Notes under the pieces: generated by a model
Seen by the model: the letters and a program-made list of their open reading frames with translations, nothing else
The model's database searches: none
Told to the model about the DNA's origin: nothing
Translations under genes and position numbers: made by a program
Shown here: piece after piece, positions 52,980-62,294 of the stretch
Numbering within the stretch: position 1 is the first letter of the stretch
Layout of the letters: every line of letters starts with the position of its first letter
Origin: Rufibacter hautae
Lineage (GTDB): Bacteria; Bacteroidota; Bacteroidia; Cytophagales; Hymenobacteraceae
Assembly: GCF_008271695.1 (NCBI RefSeq)
Contig: NZ_VKKY01000003.1
Location: 930,001-994,000 of the forward strand
Direction of reading: 5' to 3'
Length of the DNA stretch: 64,000 bases

Positions 52980-54140
52980 ATGAGGGTTGTTTATCTTTCA
53001 CCAGACATTCAGGAAGCAATTGCATTTGAGTCGGAGTTTGGCTCAGGCATCGAGATAAAGCATTTTGATAATCCTAAGCTTTTCTTGAGATCCTTGGAAA
53101 AAGGTGACCGCTATGACCTCATTATCAATGCAGCCACGCCAGGGTCTCCCTTAGGAATAAATCTGCTGAGAACGATCAAGGAAAAATTTGCTTCTGACAC
53201 ACCCGTGATCTGGTTAGCAAACACTCCCGTTCCTCCCTCTTTGCAAAGGATGTTGATGGCAGCAGGTATCTCAGATATTTTCTACCAGAATCCAGACAAA
53301 GAGAAGCTAACCACCAGAATCAATTATTTGGTAAGAGCTAACAAAATGGACGCAAATTCTAGACCTAACAGTGTCTTCGCCTACAAATACCCTTTAGGGA
53401 AAAGAGTATTTGATATTGTGGTGGCCTCTACGGCTCTGATATGCCTTTCTCCAATTTTGTTGATGATTACCCTTCTTATAAAGCTGGAGTCTAAAGGCCC
53501 TGCCTTTTACTATTCCTACCGGGTAGGAACGGGGTTTAAGATTTTCAAATTCTGGAAGTTCCGGTCTATGCGCCAAGATGCAGACCAAATGCTTGACTCT
53601 ATTAAAGTATTAAATCAATACCAGAGTTCGGCAGGTAAACTCGAGGAGAACATCTTCTCAATCTGTGCCAACTGCGAAAAAGAAAGCACAGAATGCATAA
53701 ACAAATTGATAGATGAACAAGGGCAGATCATCTGTGAGCACCAATACATTGAGTCAAAGAAAAACAAGGTAGGGCCCGCTTTTATAAAAATAGCGAACGA
53801 CCCCAGGGTTACCCGGTTTGGCCTGTTTCTCCGGAACACCAGCATTGATGAATTGCCCCAGCTATACAATGTGCTGAGAGGGGATATGTCCATAGTGGGG
53901 AACCGACCGCTTCCCATCTATGAGGCTGAAAAGATAACCACCGATGAATACGCAGCGCGATTTATTGCTCCGGCCGGTATTACGGGCCTGTGGCAGGTAA
54001 GTAAACGCGGCAAAAAAAACATGTCTGAGGAAGAACGGAAGGCCTTGGATATTGAATACGCCCAAAAGTTCTCTTTAAGAAAAGACCTCTACATTCTGCT
54101 TAAGACAGTCCCGGCTATGTTTCAAAAAGAAAATGTTTAA
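52980..54140 (+). CDS. Initiating sugar-1-phosphate transferase with receiver-like N-terminal domain
   Basis: A 386-residue protein. Residues 1-120 have the fold pattern of a receiver (VYLSPDIQEAIAF, DLIINAATP) without the acidic triad or the phospho-acceptor. Residues about 140-380 are a bacterial sugar transferase that loads the first sugar phosphate onto undecaprenyl phosphate: one membrane hairpin helix (about 142-165), FWKFRSM, DPRVTRFG, LPQLYNVLRGDMS and GITGLWQ. Between them C229, C232, C239 and C252 form a possible metal site. The usual four N-terminal helices of WbaP/WcaJ types are missing. It starts the exopolysaccharide pathway. Confidence 0.9.
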   Translation: MRVVYLSPDIQEAIAFESEFGSGIEIKHFDNPKLFLRSLEKGDRYDLIINAATPGSPLGINLLRTIKEKFASDTPVIWLANTPVPPSLQRMLMAAGISDIFYQNPDKEKLTTRINYLVRANKMDANSRPNSVFAYKYPLGKRVFDIVVASTALICLSPILLMITLLIKLESKGPAFYYSYRVGTGFKIFKFWKFRSMRQDADQMLDSIKVLNQYQSSAGKLEENIFSICANCEKESTECINKLIDEQGQIICEHQYIESKKNKVGPAFIKIANDPRVTRFGLFLRNTSIDELPQLYNVLRGDMSIVGNRPLPIYEAEKITTDEYAARFIAPAGITGLWQVSKRGKKNMSEEERKALDIEYAQKFSLRKDLYILLKTVPAMFQKENV

Positions 54141-54145
54141 CCAAA

Positions 54146-54895
54146 ATGAATATGAAAAAAATTTCGCTTGCACTTTTATTAACCCTGTATGGTCTGGTAG
54201 CCTCTGCCCAGACTGCTCCAAGTAAAGGAGCTGATTGGGAAAAGAAGCTCTTCAACTCAGAATACGCCCTGCCTATTCTTATTGAAACAGCCCTTGCCAA
54301 TGCACCAGAGTTAGAGAATGCAGATGCCGCCAGATTGGCTTCCATGGAACAAAGAAAGATTATCCGTAAAAACTTCTATAGTGGCTTCTCCATCAATTCC
54401 TCTTACACATACGGCAGTATGAATAACTGGAATACCAACGGAGAACCCGTGAATTCCTTTAATGCCTTTGATGCCCCGTTGCGCGCCCGGTATACCATGG
54501 GCTTGTCAATGTCCCTACCCCTAGGCCAGCTCCTAAGCCGCCACAACACCATCAAGAACCAGGACTTAGCAGTAATCCAGGCCGAGGGCAGCAAGAAGCT
54601 AACCGAAAAAGCGGTACGGATGCGGGTGATCAACTTATACCAAAACCTTAAGATGGCTAAAAACCAGCTTGAACTGCAGCAGCAGGCTTACCAGACCGCA
54701 GTCGTAAGCCAAGAGATTGCTAAGAAGCAGTTTAAATCTGGTGAGATCATGATAGACGCCATGTCTAATGTGCAGCAGGCCCACACCAGTGCTGCCACTG
54801 CACTCCAAACAGCGAAGGTCAACTATGAGACCCAGCTTTTAATGATGGAAGAAACAATCGGAACAAGACTAATCGACTTAATACAAAGCAAATGA
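54146..54895 (+). CDS. Short TolC-family outer-membrane protein
   Basis: A 249-residue protein with a signal peptide (MKKISLALLLTLYGLVASAQ) and one set of TolC-like helices (about 45-249; LETALANAPELE-type start and AEGSKKLTEKAVRMRVINLYQNL). It is about half the usual length of TolC proteins, which have two repeats. It stops four bases into the start of the chain-length protein gene, so it is co-translated with it. It is probably the outer-membrane or periplasmic partner of the polysaccharide exporter, replacing the usual Wza-type lipoprotein, which is not seen here. Confidence 0.8.
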   Translation: MNMKKISLALLLTLYGLVASAQTAPSKGADWEKKLFNSEYALPILIETALANAPELENADAARLASMEQRKIIRKNFYSGFSINSSYTYGSMNNWNTNGEPVNSFNAFDAPLRARYTMGLSMSLPLGQLLSRHNTIKNQDLAVIQAEGSKKLTEKAVRMRVINLYQNLKMAKNQLELQQQAYQTAVVSQEIAKKQFKSGEIMIDAMSNVQQAHTSAATALQTAKVNYETQLLMMEETIGTRLIDLIQSK

Positions 54896-57075
54896 GACCT
54901 TCAGAAATATTTAGACTTATAAATCGGAACTGGTTCATGCTGTTAGCAATCACCACGGTAACAGCGGCCTCTATCTTTTTCTTCACGCAAGACCAGGTGG
55001 ATGAATATAAATCAGGAACCACCATCTATACAGGTATCGCTTCTGGTTACAACATCAGTGATGTAACTGAAAGTAGCACCCAGTATAAAGCCGCTAAAGA
55101 CGGTTTCGCTAACCTGATCTCTGTTCTGGATTCAAGGGACCTCAGAGATGAGTTGGGTTTCCGCCTTCTAGCTTCTCACCTCATGTTGAAGAAGCATGAT
55201 CCAACCATCATAGGGGAAGAAGCCTACAACCAACTGGAAGAGCTGGTGCCGGCTTCTTTGAGAAGCAAACTGGTGGGGGCAACATTAGAAGAGACTTCCA
55301 AAAACCTCTCTGCCTACTACAATGCCACTCCCAGCAACCCTATCCGCGATGTGATGTACAACAATGACCTGGGATACTCTTCTGATGCACTAAGTTCTAT
55401 TGAGGCCAAACGGATGGGTGACAGTGATTTGTTATCAATCACCTACACCTTCCAGGACCCTGCGCAAACGAAACACACCCTGGACATGCTTACCAAATTG
55501 CTGTTCGAAAAGCATAGAACCTTGTTTACGGCACAGTCAGAATCGGTAGTGAACCACTTTGTGGAGGCCACCAATAGAGCCCAAGAAAGACTGAAGAACG
55601 CGGAGGAAAGCTTGCTCCGGTTCCAGGAAACCAACGGAATCATTGACTATAACACCCAGGTAGGTAGCACCACCACTGAGAAAAACACCTTGCTGGCCAA
55701 GGCCAATGACCTGGATATAGAATATGCAGGAGCCTCAGCTACCCTGAGATCACTAGAGCAGAGCCTTAAAGCCAGAGGGGTGCCAAACCTTTACAGCCAA
55801 GAAGTGCTGGCGCTCAAAAACAGACTTTCCAGGGTTACCACTGAGATCGTAGAGCTGGAATTGCTGAACAAAGGAAATACGAAAAGTGCACAGGCAGGAA
55901 GGTTGAACGAACTTAAGCAGGAAGCAGAAGATCTTTCCAAAAAGATGATGGGTTCTGTGGACAAGCACTTCAACAACACCCATACCATTCAGGGGTTGCC
56001 TACTACCAACCTGCTTAACGACTGGGTAAGAGCCACTTTCCTCCTGGAGGAGTTAAAGAGCAAGCGTAATCTGGTGAACAAACAGAGATCTGAGTACGCT
56101 CAGGAATACGCCAAGCTGATGCCGCTGGGCGATGAGAACAGAAAACTTACCCGTGAGGTAACAATGGCTGAAAAGGAGTACCTGGCCCAGTTAGACGGAT
56201 TGAACCAAAGTAAACTGAACCAGCAAAATATTGAGATGGCGTCACAGTTGAAAGTGATTGACCCTCCTTACATGCCAGGCAGCCCTACCAAGCTTACCCG
56301 CATCCTGCTGATCCTGTTCGGTTCTATTGGGGTGTTCTTGCTAACCTTCGGTGTGTTGCTGGCCCGTGAACTGTTGGATGACTCTCTGCGGAAACCATCT
56401 GTGGCTGTTAAAAAGATGGAATATCCAATCTTCGGGGTATTGCCTGCTACCCACAGCACCAGCCCTAAGCAACTGCAACTGGCTCAGAATGCCGAAGACC
56501 AACTGGCTAGACAGCTGATCCTGAAAATGAAGCAGAAGGATTCTTCTTACCCATATGTGGTGGGCGTGCTGAGCAGTATGTCCGGAGAAGGTAAAACAGC
56601 GCTCTGCAGAGCTTTGGCAAACAACCTAATCTCCATGGGCATAGAAACCCAGGTGCTGCACCCAGAAAGCCATAAAGGTTTGGTGAGCCCAGATGCCCAC
56701 AACAGCTTCTACTCTCCGCTACAAGGAGTGTTAACAGATGCCACTGTAGCAGATTTGGCCGGCTTGGATTACCTGAACAATGCAGTGGTGCTGGTAGAGT
56801 TCCCGGCAGTATTAGAAGAGACCTACCCTGTGTCTTTGTTCAAGCACCTGGATCTGGTACTGTTAACCGTGAGATCAAACCGAGTTTGGCAGCAGTCAGA
56901 CAAGACCATGTTTGAGAATGTTCAGAAAGTTACCAATGCCCCAATTGAAACGGTGTTAAGTTCAGTTCACCCAGACGATGCAAAAGAAATGGTGGTGGTA
57001 AGACCGAGACAGGTGATCCAGGATCAGAAAGTATTGCCTTCCCACAAAGATTTCCCTGCATTGGAAACAGTGTAA
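54892..57075 (+). CDS. Wzc/GumC-like chain-length protein with degraded tyrosine-kinase motifs
   Basis: A 727-residue inner-membrane protein: membrane helix near residues 15-32, a long periplasmic coiled-coil region (about 215-430), a second membrane helix near 470-490, and a C-terminal domain. The kinase-like part keeps Walker A (SMSGEGKTALCR, about 563), but the A' site (normally DxD) reads VLHPES and Walker B reads VVLVEFPAV without aspartate. There is no C-terminal tyrosine cluster. It therefore should regulate chain length or export, but not by autophosphorylation. It overlaps the TolC-like gene by four bases. Confidence 0.87.
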   Translation: MRPSEIFRLINRNWFMLLAITTVTAASIFFFTQDQVDEYKSGTTIYTGIASGYNISDVTESSTQYKAAKDGFANLISVLDSRDLRDELGFRLLASHLMLKKHDPTIIGEEAYNQLEELVPASLRSKLVGATLEETSKNLSAYYNATPSNPIRDVMYNNDLGYSSDALSSIEAKRMGDSDLLSITYTFQDPAQTKHTLDMLTKLLFEKHRTLFTAQSESVVNHFVEATNRAQERLKNAEESLLRFQETNGIIDYNTQVGSTTTEKNTLLAKANDLDIEYAGASATLRSLEQSLKARGVPNLYSQEVLALKNRLSRVTTEIVELELLNKGNTKSAQAGRLNELKQEAEDLSKKMMGSVDKHFNNTHTIQGLPTTNLLNDWVRATFLLEELKSKRNLVNKQRSEYAQEYAKLMPLGDENRKLTREVTMAEKEYLAQLDGLNQSKLNQQNIEMASQLKVIDPPYMPGSPTKLTRILLILFGSIGVFLLTFGVLLARELLDDSLRKPSVAVKKMEYPIFGVLPATHSTSPKQLQLAQNAEDQLARQLILKMKQKDSSYPYVVGVLSSMSGEGKTALCRALANNLISMGIETQVLHPESHKGLVSPDAHNSFYSPLQGVLTDATVADLAGLDYLNNAVVLVEFPAVLEETYPVSLFKHLDLVLLTVRSNRVWQQSDKTMFENVQKVTNAPIETVLSSVHPDDAKEMVVVRPRQVIQDQKVLPSHKDFPALETV

Positions 57076-57116
57076 GACTGCCTCAGGGTTATTTTCTAGA
57101 TGATTTTTCAAAAAGT

Positions 57117-57155
57117 CCTTCTCTCGCTTCTGGCCAAACAGGAGTTGAGAGAAGG
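57117..57155 (+). repeat. Inverted repeat between chain-length and polymerase genes
   Basis: CCTTCTCTC (57,117-57,125) and GAGAGAAGG (57,147-57,155) pair perfectly around a 21-base loop. There is no T-run after it, so it is not a simple terminator. A processing site or RNA stabiliser that sets relative expression is plausible. Confidence 0.5.
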
Positions 57156-57191
57156 TCTTAACCAACAAAAGCATTGATTTTCTCAGTGCAA

Positions 57192-58646
57192 ATGCGGACA
57201 AACATGAGTCAACTTCAGCTCTCTTCAGAAAGAAAAGCATTCAACCTCCTAATACCTCTCATTGCTTTAGTGGCTATTGGTATTGGCTGGCTAACTGCCC
57301 AATTCGGGTTTTGGGTGCCGGGCATCATGCTCAGCATTTTACTTGTTTTTCCATTCGTATTTTCAGTTTTCCAGCAGCCTAAGATTGGGGTGGTATCTCT
57401 GATCATTTACTCCTTCATCTTCAACCTACTTGCCAGAGAGATCGGGCATTTCCCCTATATCTATGTCGTGGAGGGGTTGCTGGTGCTTACCTGGTTGGCT
57501 ATTATCTTCCACAATAGAAAAGAGTACGACTGGACTAAGCTGAACAATGAGATTGTGATTTTAGGCGCCCTATGGACCTTGATTTACATCCTGGAGTTGT
57601 TCAACCCCGCAGGTTCAAACATTTTCGGATGGATGCTGGACTTCAGGTATCCTCTCCTTTGGATTCTGGTAATGCCGCTCTGCCTGATGATCTTCAACAC
57701 CAGAAAGGACCTCGATTTCTTCCTGATCCTGATCATTGTCATGTCTTTGCTGGCCACCTTGAACGGGGTGAAGCAGGTAAAATTCGGTCTTTCCCAAGCG
57801 GAGCAAACCTGGATGTCCGCTTCTGGTTACATGACCCACATGATCTTTGGGGAGTTGCGAGCCTTCTCTTTCTACACTGATGCGAGTCAGTTTGGTGCCT
57901 CCCAGGCCCACTTGTTTATCATTGCCTTGGTATTGGCTTTCGGGCCGTTCAAGTTTTGGAAAAGAGCGTTGTGCGGTTTAGCTGCCATGGCTTTCCTGTA
58001 TGGTGAATCTATTTCCGGTACCCGGGGCGCTTTGTTTACCATCTTCATCGGTTTGGCTGTGGTGGTTTTCATCACCAAGAACTTTAAGATCACCACCATT
58101 GCCCTGACCGTTCTGATCATGGGTTTCTGCTTCCTGAAGTTTACTTCCATCGGACAGAGTCACTTTGAGATCAGAAGGATGCGTTCTGCCCTCAGACCCC
58201 ACGATGCCTCTTTGAATGCCCGTTTCACAAACCAGATGAAGATTGAGAAGTACCTAAGCGGACACCCGTTTGGGGGTGGGGTTGGAGCCATTGGGTTTAC
58301 CGGGCGTAACTACAACCGAGGTACCTATCTGGCCTCTATTCCCCCAGACAGTTACTGGGTGAAGATTTGGGCAGAGATGGGAACTCCGGGCTTTATCCTC
58401 TGGATCAGTATGATGATGTACATCATCGGGAAAAGTTGCGGGATTGTCTGGAACACAAAGGACAGAGGGCTCAAGTTCAAGCTCACGGCACTCACGGCCG
58501 GCTTCACCGGGATTGTGATCAGTAGTTACAGTAACGAAATCATGAACATGATGCCTTCTTCCATGATCATTTTTGTGTCATGGGGCTTCATCTTCATGGG
58601 TCCTAAGTTGGATAAAGAATTAGAGCCAACAGAAGCCCATGCATAA
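57192..58646 (+). CDS. O-antigen ligase/polymerase-like membrane protein
   Basis: A 484-residue protein with about ten to twelve hydrophobic helices and a large periplasmic loop (SISGTRGALF, then HPFGGGVGAIGFTG, residues about 280-400), as in the Wzy/WaaL family that polymerises or ligates repeat units. I choose ATG 57,192. A TTG at 57,174 is in frame 6 codons earlier. The stop overlaps the next glycosyltransferase by 8 bases. It probably polymerises the exopolysaccharide. I saw no Wzx flippase within the window. Confidence 0.82.
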   Translation: MRTNMSQLQLSSERKAFNLLIPLIALVAIGIGWLTAQFGFWVPGIMLSILLVFPFVFSVFQQPKIGVVSLIIYSFIFNLLAREIGHFPYIYVVEGLLVLTWLAIIFHNRKEYDWTKLNNEIVILGALWTLIYILELFNPAGSNIFGWMLDFRYPLLWILVMPLCLMIFNTRKDLDFFLILIIVMSLLATLNGVKQVKFGLSQAEQTWMSASGYMTHMIFGELRAFSFYTDASQFGASQAHLFIIALVLAFGPFKFWKRALCGLAAMAFLYGESISGTRGALFTIFIGLAVVVFITKNFKITTIALTVLIMGFCFLKFTSIGQSHFEIRRMRSALRPHDASLNARFTNQMKIEKYLSGHPFGGGVGAIGFTGRNYNRGTYLASIPPDSYWVKIWAEMGTPGFILWISMMMYIIGKSCGIVWNTKDRGLKFKLTALTAGFTGIVISSYSNEIMNMMPSSMIIFVSWGFIFMGPKLDKELEPTEAHA

Positions 58647-59583
58647 ACCTTTGGTATCGGTTATCTCGGTGAACTACAACCAGGCGGCGGTTACCTGTGA
58701 AATGGTCTCGTCGCTGCGGAAGGTTACCTACCCAAACATTGAGGTGATTGTGGTGGATAACGCTTCGCCCACTGACGACCCTGGAATCATCCAGGAGCTG
58801 TACCCGGAGGTGAAGCTGATCAGGTCGGCCGTTAATCTTGGGTTTGCCGGCGGAAATAACCTTGGCATTGCGCAGGCAAAAGGCGAGTACATCTTTTTCC
58901 TGAACAACGACACGGAGGTTGCCCCAGATTTTCTGGAGCCATTGGTGACTCTTTTCCAACAAGACTGCCAAGCGGGGATTGCCTCCCCCAAGATCATCTA
59001 CTACGGAACAGACCGGATGATTCAGTACGCTGGCTCAAAGGGTATTAATCCCTGGACGGGCCGCAGCATTACCATCGGGCAATTTGAGCAGGACAACGGA
59101 CAGCATAATGCCTCCGCAGCTACCGTGCTTGCCGACGGAGCCGCCATGATGGTGCCCATGCGCATTATAAAGGAAGTTGGCATGATGCCCGAGTTGTATT
59201 TCCTCTATTATGAAGAACTGGATTGGTGTGAGATGATCAAACGCGCGGGGTATACCTGCCACTACGTGGCTTCCTCCGAGATCTACCACAAGGAATCTGT
59301 ATCGGTGGGCAAGGCCTCAGTGCTGAAAACCTATTACATGAACAGGAACCGGTTGCTTTTCATCAGAAGAAACATAAAGGGTTTGGCGCTCTGGACCAGC
59401 ATGCTGATTTTCCTTTTGGCGGCCATTCCTAAAAAAGCCCTTGGATTCGGCCTCCGCTTAGAGGGGAAGCACCTGAAAGCATTGGCTAGAGGTCTGTGGT
59501 GGAACCTGACCGCCCGCCATATCCATGACAACCGGTTTCCCGCAAAAAGCAAAGCCGCGGAACCAGAGTTGGCCATGCAATAA
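58639..59583 (+). CDS. Family 2 glycosyltransferase
   Basis: A 314-residue protein with the GT2 fold: SVNYNQAAVT start, VDNASPTDD, then LNNDTEV with the metal-binding DxE-type site and an EELDWCEM segment. C-terminal residues include a short hydrophobic segment (SMLIFLLAAIPKKALG) that may attach it to the membrane. It is probably a rhamnosyl- or other deoxysugar transferase type, but the sugar cannot be assigned. It is co-translated with the polymerase gene by an 8-base overlap. Confidence 0.88.
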   Translation: MHKPLVSVISVNYNQAAVTCEMVSSLRKVTYPNIEVIVVDNASPTDDPGIIQELYPEVKLIRSAVNLGFAGGNNLGIAQAKGEYIFFLNNDTEVAPDFLEPLVTLFQQDCQAGIASPKIIYYGTDRMIQYAGSKGINPWTGRSITIGQFEQDNGQHNASAATVLADGAAMMVPMRIIKEVGMMPELYFLYYEELDWCEMIKRAGYTCHYVASSEIYHKESVSVGKASVLKTYYMNRNRLLFIRRNIKGLALWTSMLIFLLAAIPKKALGFGLRLEGKHLKALARGLWWNLTARHIHDNRFPAKSKAAEPELAMQ

Positions 59584-59704
59584 GGAAGGCCGGCAATCAG
59601 ATTGGGGTATTAGCTCTGGATTGACTTCCAGTTATTCCCCAAAATAGACGGGTAGGAAGCCACTGGTTTTAGCCCTGATTTTTAGAAACAAGCTTAAAAC
59701 ACCT

Positions 59705-60904
59705 ATGGATTTTTTAGAATCAACAGCGAGTGTCATCCTTTACGTGATTGGGGCTTATCTCCTTTTCAACTGCTGCTACCTGCTGTTTTTCTCCTTGGTG
59801 AGCCACAAAAAAGCCAAGCCTTTGGTAGAGTTGCTCCCCATTGACCGAAGGATTTGCGTGTTGATTCCGGCTTACCGCGAGAACGAGGTGATTCTGGAGA
59901 CGAGCAAGGCGGCCGTCAACCACGCTTACTCGGGAGATTTTGATGTGTACGTCATTGCCGATGGCTTGCACCCAGAAACGATCCAGCAACTGAAAACCAT
60001 AGGCGTGGGCGTTTTGGAGGTGTTTTTTGAAAAAAGCACCAAAGGCAAAGCGCTCGCTGCCGCCCTTGAAGCCTTGCCGGAGAATGCCTATGATGTGGTG
60101 GCTATCCTGGACGTGGACAACATCATGGGGCGGGGATTTCTGCAGGAAGTAAATAAGGCTTTCTCTGCCGGCTACAAAGTGGTCCAGGCACATAGAACCG
60201 CCAAAAACATGGATTCCTCTTTTGCTTTGCTGGATGCCTGCAACGAAGAGATCAACAACACCATCTACCGGAAAGGACACTATGCCATCGGGATGTCCTC
60301 GGCCCTGATCGGGTCTGGAATGGCCTTTGATTTCCGGTACTTTAGAAAACTGCTCACGGGCATTGGCGAAACAGTGGGCGAAGACAAAGAACTTGACTTC
60401 AGGATTGTCAAAGACCAGGAGAAGATTTGCTACCTGAATGATGTTTTTGTCTACGACGAGAAAATTGAGAATGCGAAGGTATTCACCCAACAGCGGACCC
60501 GGTGGATAGCTGCCCAAATTGAGTTTTTGAAAAAGTACGCGTTTGAAGGTCTGGTTCAGCTTTTTAGAAACGGCAATTACGAGTTCTTCAACAAAGTAGT
60601 CCAGGCGTTTCTGGTACCCAGGATATTGCTCATAGGCGTACTGGGCTATTTCTTCCTGGCTTCCTTGGTGCTTCCCGTGGGACCATCTCCTAAGTTCTGG
60701 GCGATCTTACTAGTAATGTTGAGTGCGGCTTTGTTTATAGCCTTACCCGCACGGTTCTACCGAAACAAACAGCTGTGGAAAGCCATAGTACAACTTCCTT
60801 ATGCGCTTTTCTGCATGGTGAAGGCCTTGTTCCAGATAAAGAAGGCAAAAACCTCTTTCCTTTCAACTCCCCATACTGCCAAGGCAGTTTCAAATGAAAT
60901 TTAA
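59705..60904 (+). CDS. Membrane family 2 glycosyltransferase with QxxRW motif
   Basis: A 399-residue protein: N-terminal membrane helix (about 8-30), GT2 core with LIPAYREN, LDVDNIMG (DxD) and GEDKELDFR, then QQRTRW, the QxxRW motif of processive synthases and related enzymes, and two to three C-terminal membrane helices (about 300-360). It is therefore membrane-embedded and adds sugars on the cytoplasmic side. Whether it is processive cannot be told. About 120 empty bases precede it. Confidence 0.88.
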   Translation: MDFLESTASVILYVIGAYLLFNCCYLLFFSLVSHKKAKPLVELLPIDRRICVLIPAYRENEVILETSKAAVNHAYSGDFDVYVIADGLHPETIQQLKTIGVGVLEVFFEKSTKGKALAAALEALPENAYDVVAILDVDNIMGRGFLQEVNKAFSAGYKVVQAHRTAKNMDSSFALLDACNEEINNTIYRKGHYAIGMSSALIGSGMAFDFRYFRKLLTGIGETVGEDKELDFRIVKDQEKICYLNDVFVYDEKIENAKVFTQQRTRWIAAQIEFLKKYAFEGLVQLFRNGNYEFFNKVVQAFLVPRILLIGVLGYFFLASLVLPVGPSPKFWAILLVMLSAALFIALPARFYRNKQLWKAIVQLPYALFCMVKALFQIKKAKTSFLSTPHTAKAVSNEI

Positions 60905-60922
60905 AATTTAAATACCAAGAAT

Positions 60923-61012
60923 ATGCCATTCGAGATTTTCGCTTTCCCCGCCATCGTTTTCCTGTTGATTGGTTTCTTCAGCGGTCTGAATGCCTTCAGG
61001 AAGGACCAGTAA
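60923..61012 (+). CDS. 29-residue one-helix membrane microprotein
   Basis: An ATG-to-TAA frame encoding MPFEIFAFPAIVFLLIGFF-type sequence ending in NAFRKDQ: one hydrophobic helix (about 5-21) and a charged C-terminal tail. It lies in the 130-base gap between two membrane glycosyltransferases, starts 18 bases after one and ends 22 bases before the other, in operon orientation. The composition is clearly not random, but it is too short for certainty. Confidence 0.5.
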   Translation: MPFEIFAFPAIVFLLIGFFSGLNAFRKDQ

Positions 61013-61034
61013 TCCACTCTAAAACGCACTGATT

Positions 61035-62243
61035 ATGGATGTTTTGGAAGTGAGTCTTTGGATAGCCATTGCCATTGTGTTTTATACCTATGTGGGGTAT
61101 GCACTGGTGGCGTGGATATGGGCAAAGGCAATCGCTAGAAAAAGCAAGAGTACCCTTCTGAAAGGTTTTGAGCCGGAAGTAACGCTGGTGGTACCGGCCT
61201 ACAACGAAGCTTCCATTCTGGAGGACAAGATTGAAAACTGCCTGGCTTTGGCTTACCCAGAGGACCGATTGAAGATAGTCTTCATCACCGATGGCTCCAC
61301 CGATAATTCTGCAGAAGTCTTGGCGGCCTATCCGCAGATAACCCACCTGCATTCTCCCGTAAGGGGAGGGAAGGCAATGGCAGAAAACCGGGCCATGCAG
61401 TTTGTGCAAACCCCCTTCGTCATTTTCACCGACTGTAATTCCTTCTTGAATAAGGAAGCGGTGCAGGAACTGGTAAAGCACTACCAAGACCCAAAAGTGG
61501 GCGCTGTTTCCGGTGAGAAGAAAGTCATGGCCTTGGATTCTGCGCCAGGTGCCGGTGAAGGATTGTACTGGAAGTATGAGTCTTTCCTGAAGCGGTGCGA
61601 CTCTGAGATCTACAGCCTCATGGGCGCTGCCGGTGAGTTGGTGTCTTTCAGGTCCTCCTTGTTTCAGCCCTTGGAAAAGGATACCATCTTGGACGATTTT
61701 GTACAGTCCCTTAGGATAGTGGAGAAAGGATTCAAAGTGGTGTATGAGCCCCTGGCCTTCGCCTCGGAAACTCCTTCCACTTCCATCCATGAGGAAATGA
61801 AGCGGAAAGTCAGGATCTGTGCCGGTGGGTGGCAGTCTATGTTCCGGTTGGGCGGTCTATTGAATCCGTTCCACCAGCCGGTTGTCACGTTCCTCTACGT
61901 TTCACACAGAGTGCTGCGGTGGAGCCTGGCTCCTCTGATGCTGGCCATCTTGATCCCGCTCAGTTTTGCCCTGGCTTGGAAAGGAAGTGGGATGAGCGCA
62001 TTGCTGTTCGGGTTGCAGGTGCTGTTTTATTTCATGGCTTGGGTAGGTTGGCAGGCAGAAGCCAAGGGTAAGAAATCAAAGCTACTACTGTTGCCTCTTT
62101 ATTTTACCATCATGAATGTGGCGGTGTTTCTGGGTTTTTTCCGGTTCATTAGAAAATCGCAGCCAGCCGCTTGGGAGAAAGCCAGCAGGGCAGAAATCCC
62201 TACCATCATGGTGCATCAGAAAGACGTAAGTGAGGTAGTCTGA
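61035..62243 (+). CDS. Membrane family 2 glycosyltransferase
   Basis: A 402-residue protein with an N-terminal membrane helix (about 8-28), GT2 core LVVPAYNEAS, ITDGSTDNS and FTDCNSFL, an acceptor-site acidic ILDDFVQSLRIV, the KVRICAGGW segment in place of QxxRW, and C-terminal hydrophobic helices (about 285-375). It belongs to the same exopolysaccharide assembly run. The following gene starts 51 bases later. Confidence 0.88.
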   Translation: MDVLEVSLWIAIAIVFYTYVGYALVAWIWAKAIARKSKSTLLKGFEPEVTLVVPAYNEASILEDKIENCLALAYPEDRLKIVFITDGSTDNSAEVLAAYPQITHLHSPVRGGKAMAENRAMQFVQTPFVIFTDCNSFLNKEAVQELVKHYQDPKVGAVSGEKKVMALDSAPGAGEGLYWKYESFLKRCDSEIYSLMGAAGELVSFRSSLFQPLEKDTILDDFVQSLRIVEKGFKVVYEPLAFASETPSTSIHEEMKRKVRICAGGWQSMFRLGGLLNPFHQPVVTFLYVSHRVLRWSLAPLMLAILIPLSFALAWKGSGMSALLFGLQVLFYFMAWVGWQAEAKGKKSKLLLLPLYFTIMNVAVFLGFFRFIRKSQPAAWEKASRAEIPTIMVHQKDVSEVV

Positions 62244-62294
62244 ACCTGGCAGCAGAAAACGAAGGATATACGTGAAAATTAAAGCCAGAGAAAC

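Noticed and set aside
59600-59640. Imperfect hairpin between two glycosyltransferase genes
   Set aside because: The stem is broken and no T-run follows, so a terminator or attenuator cannot be supported.
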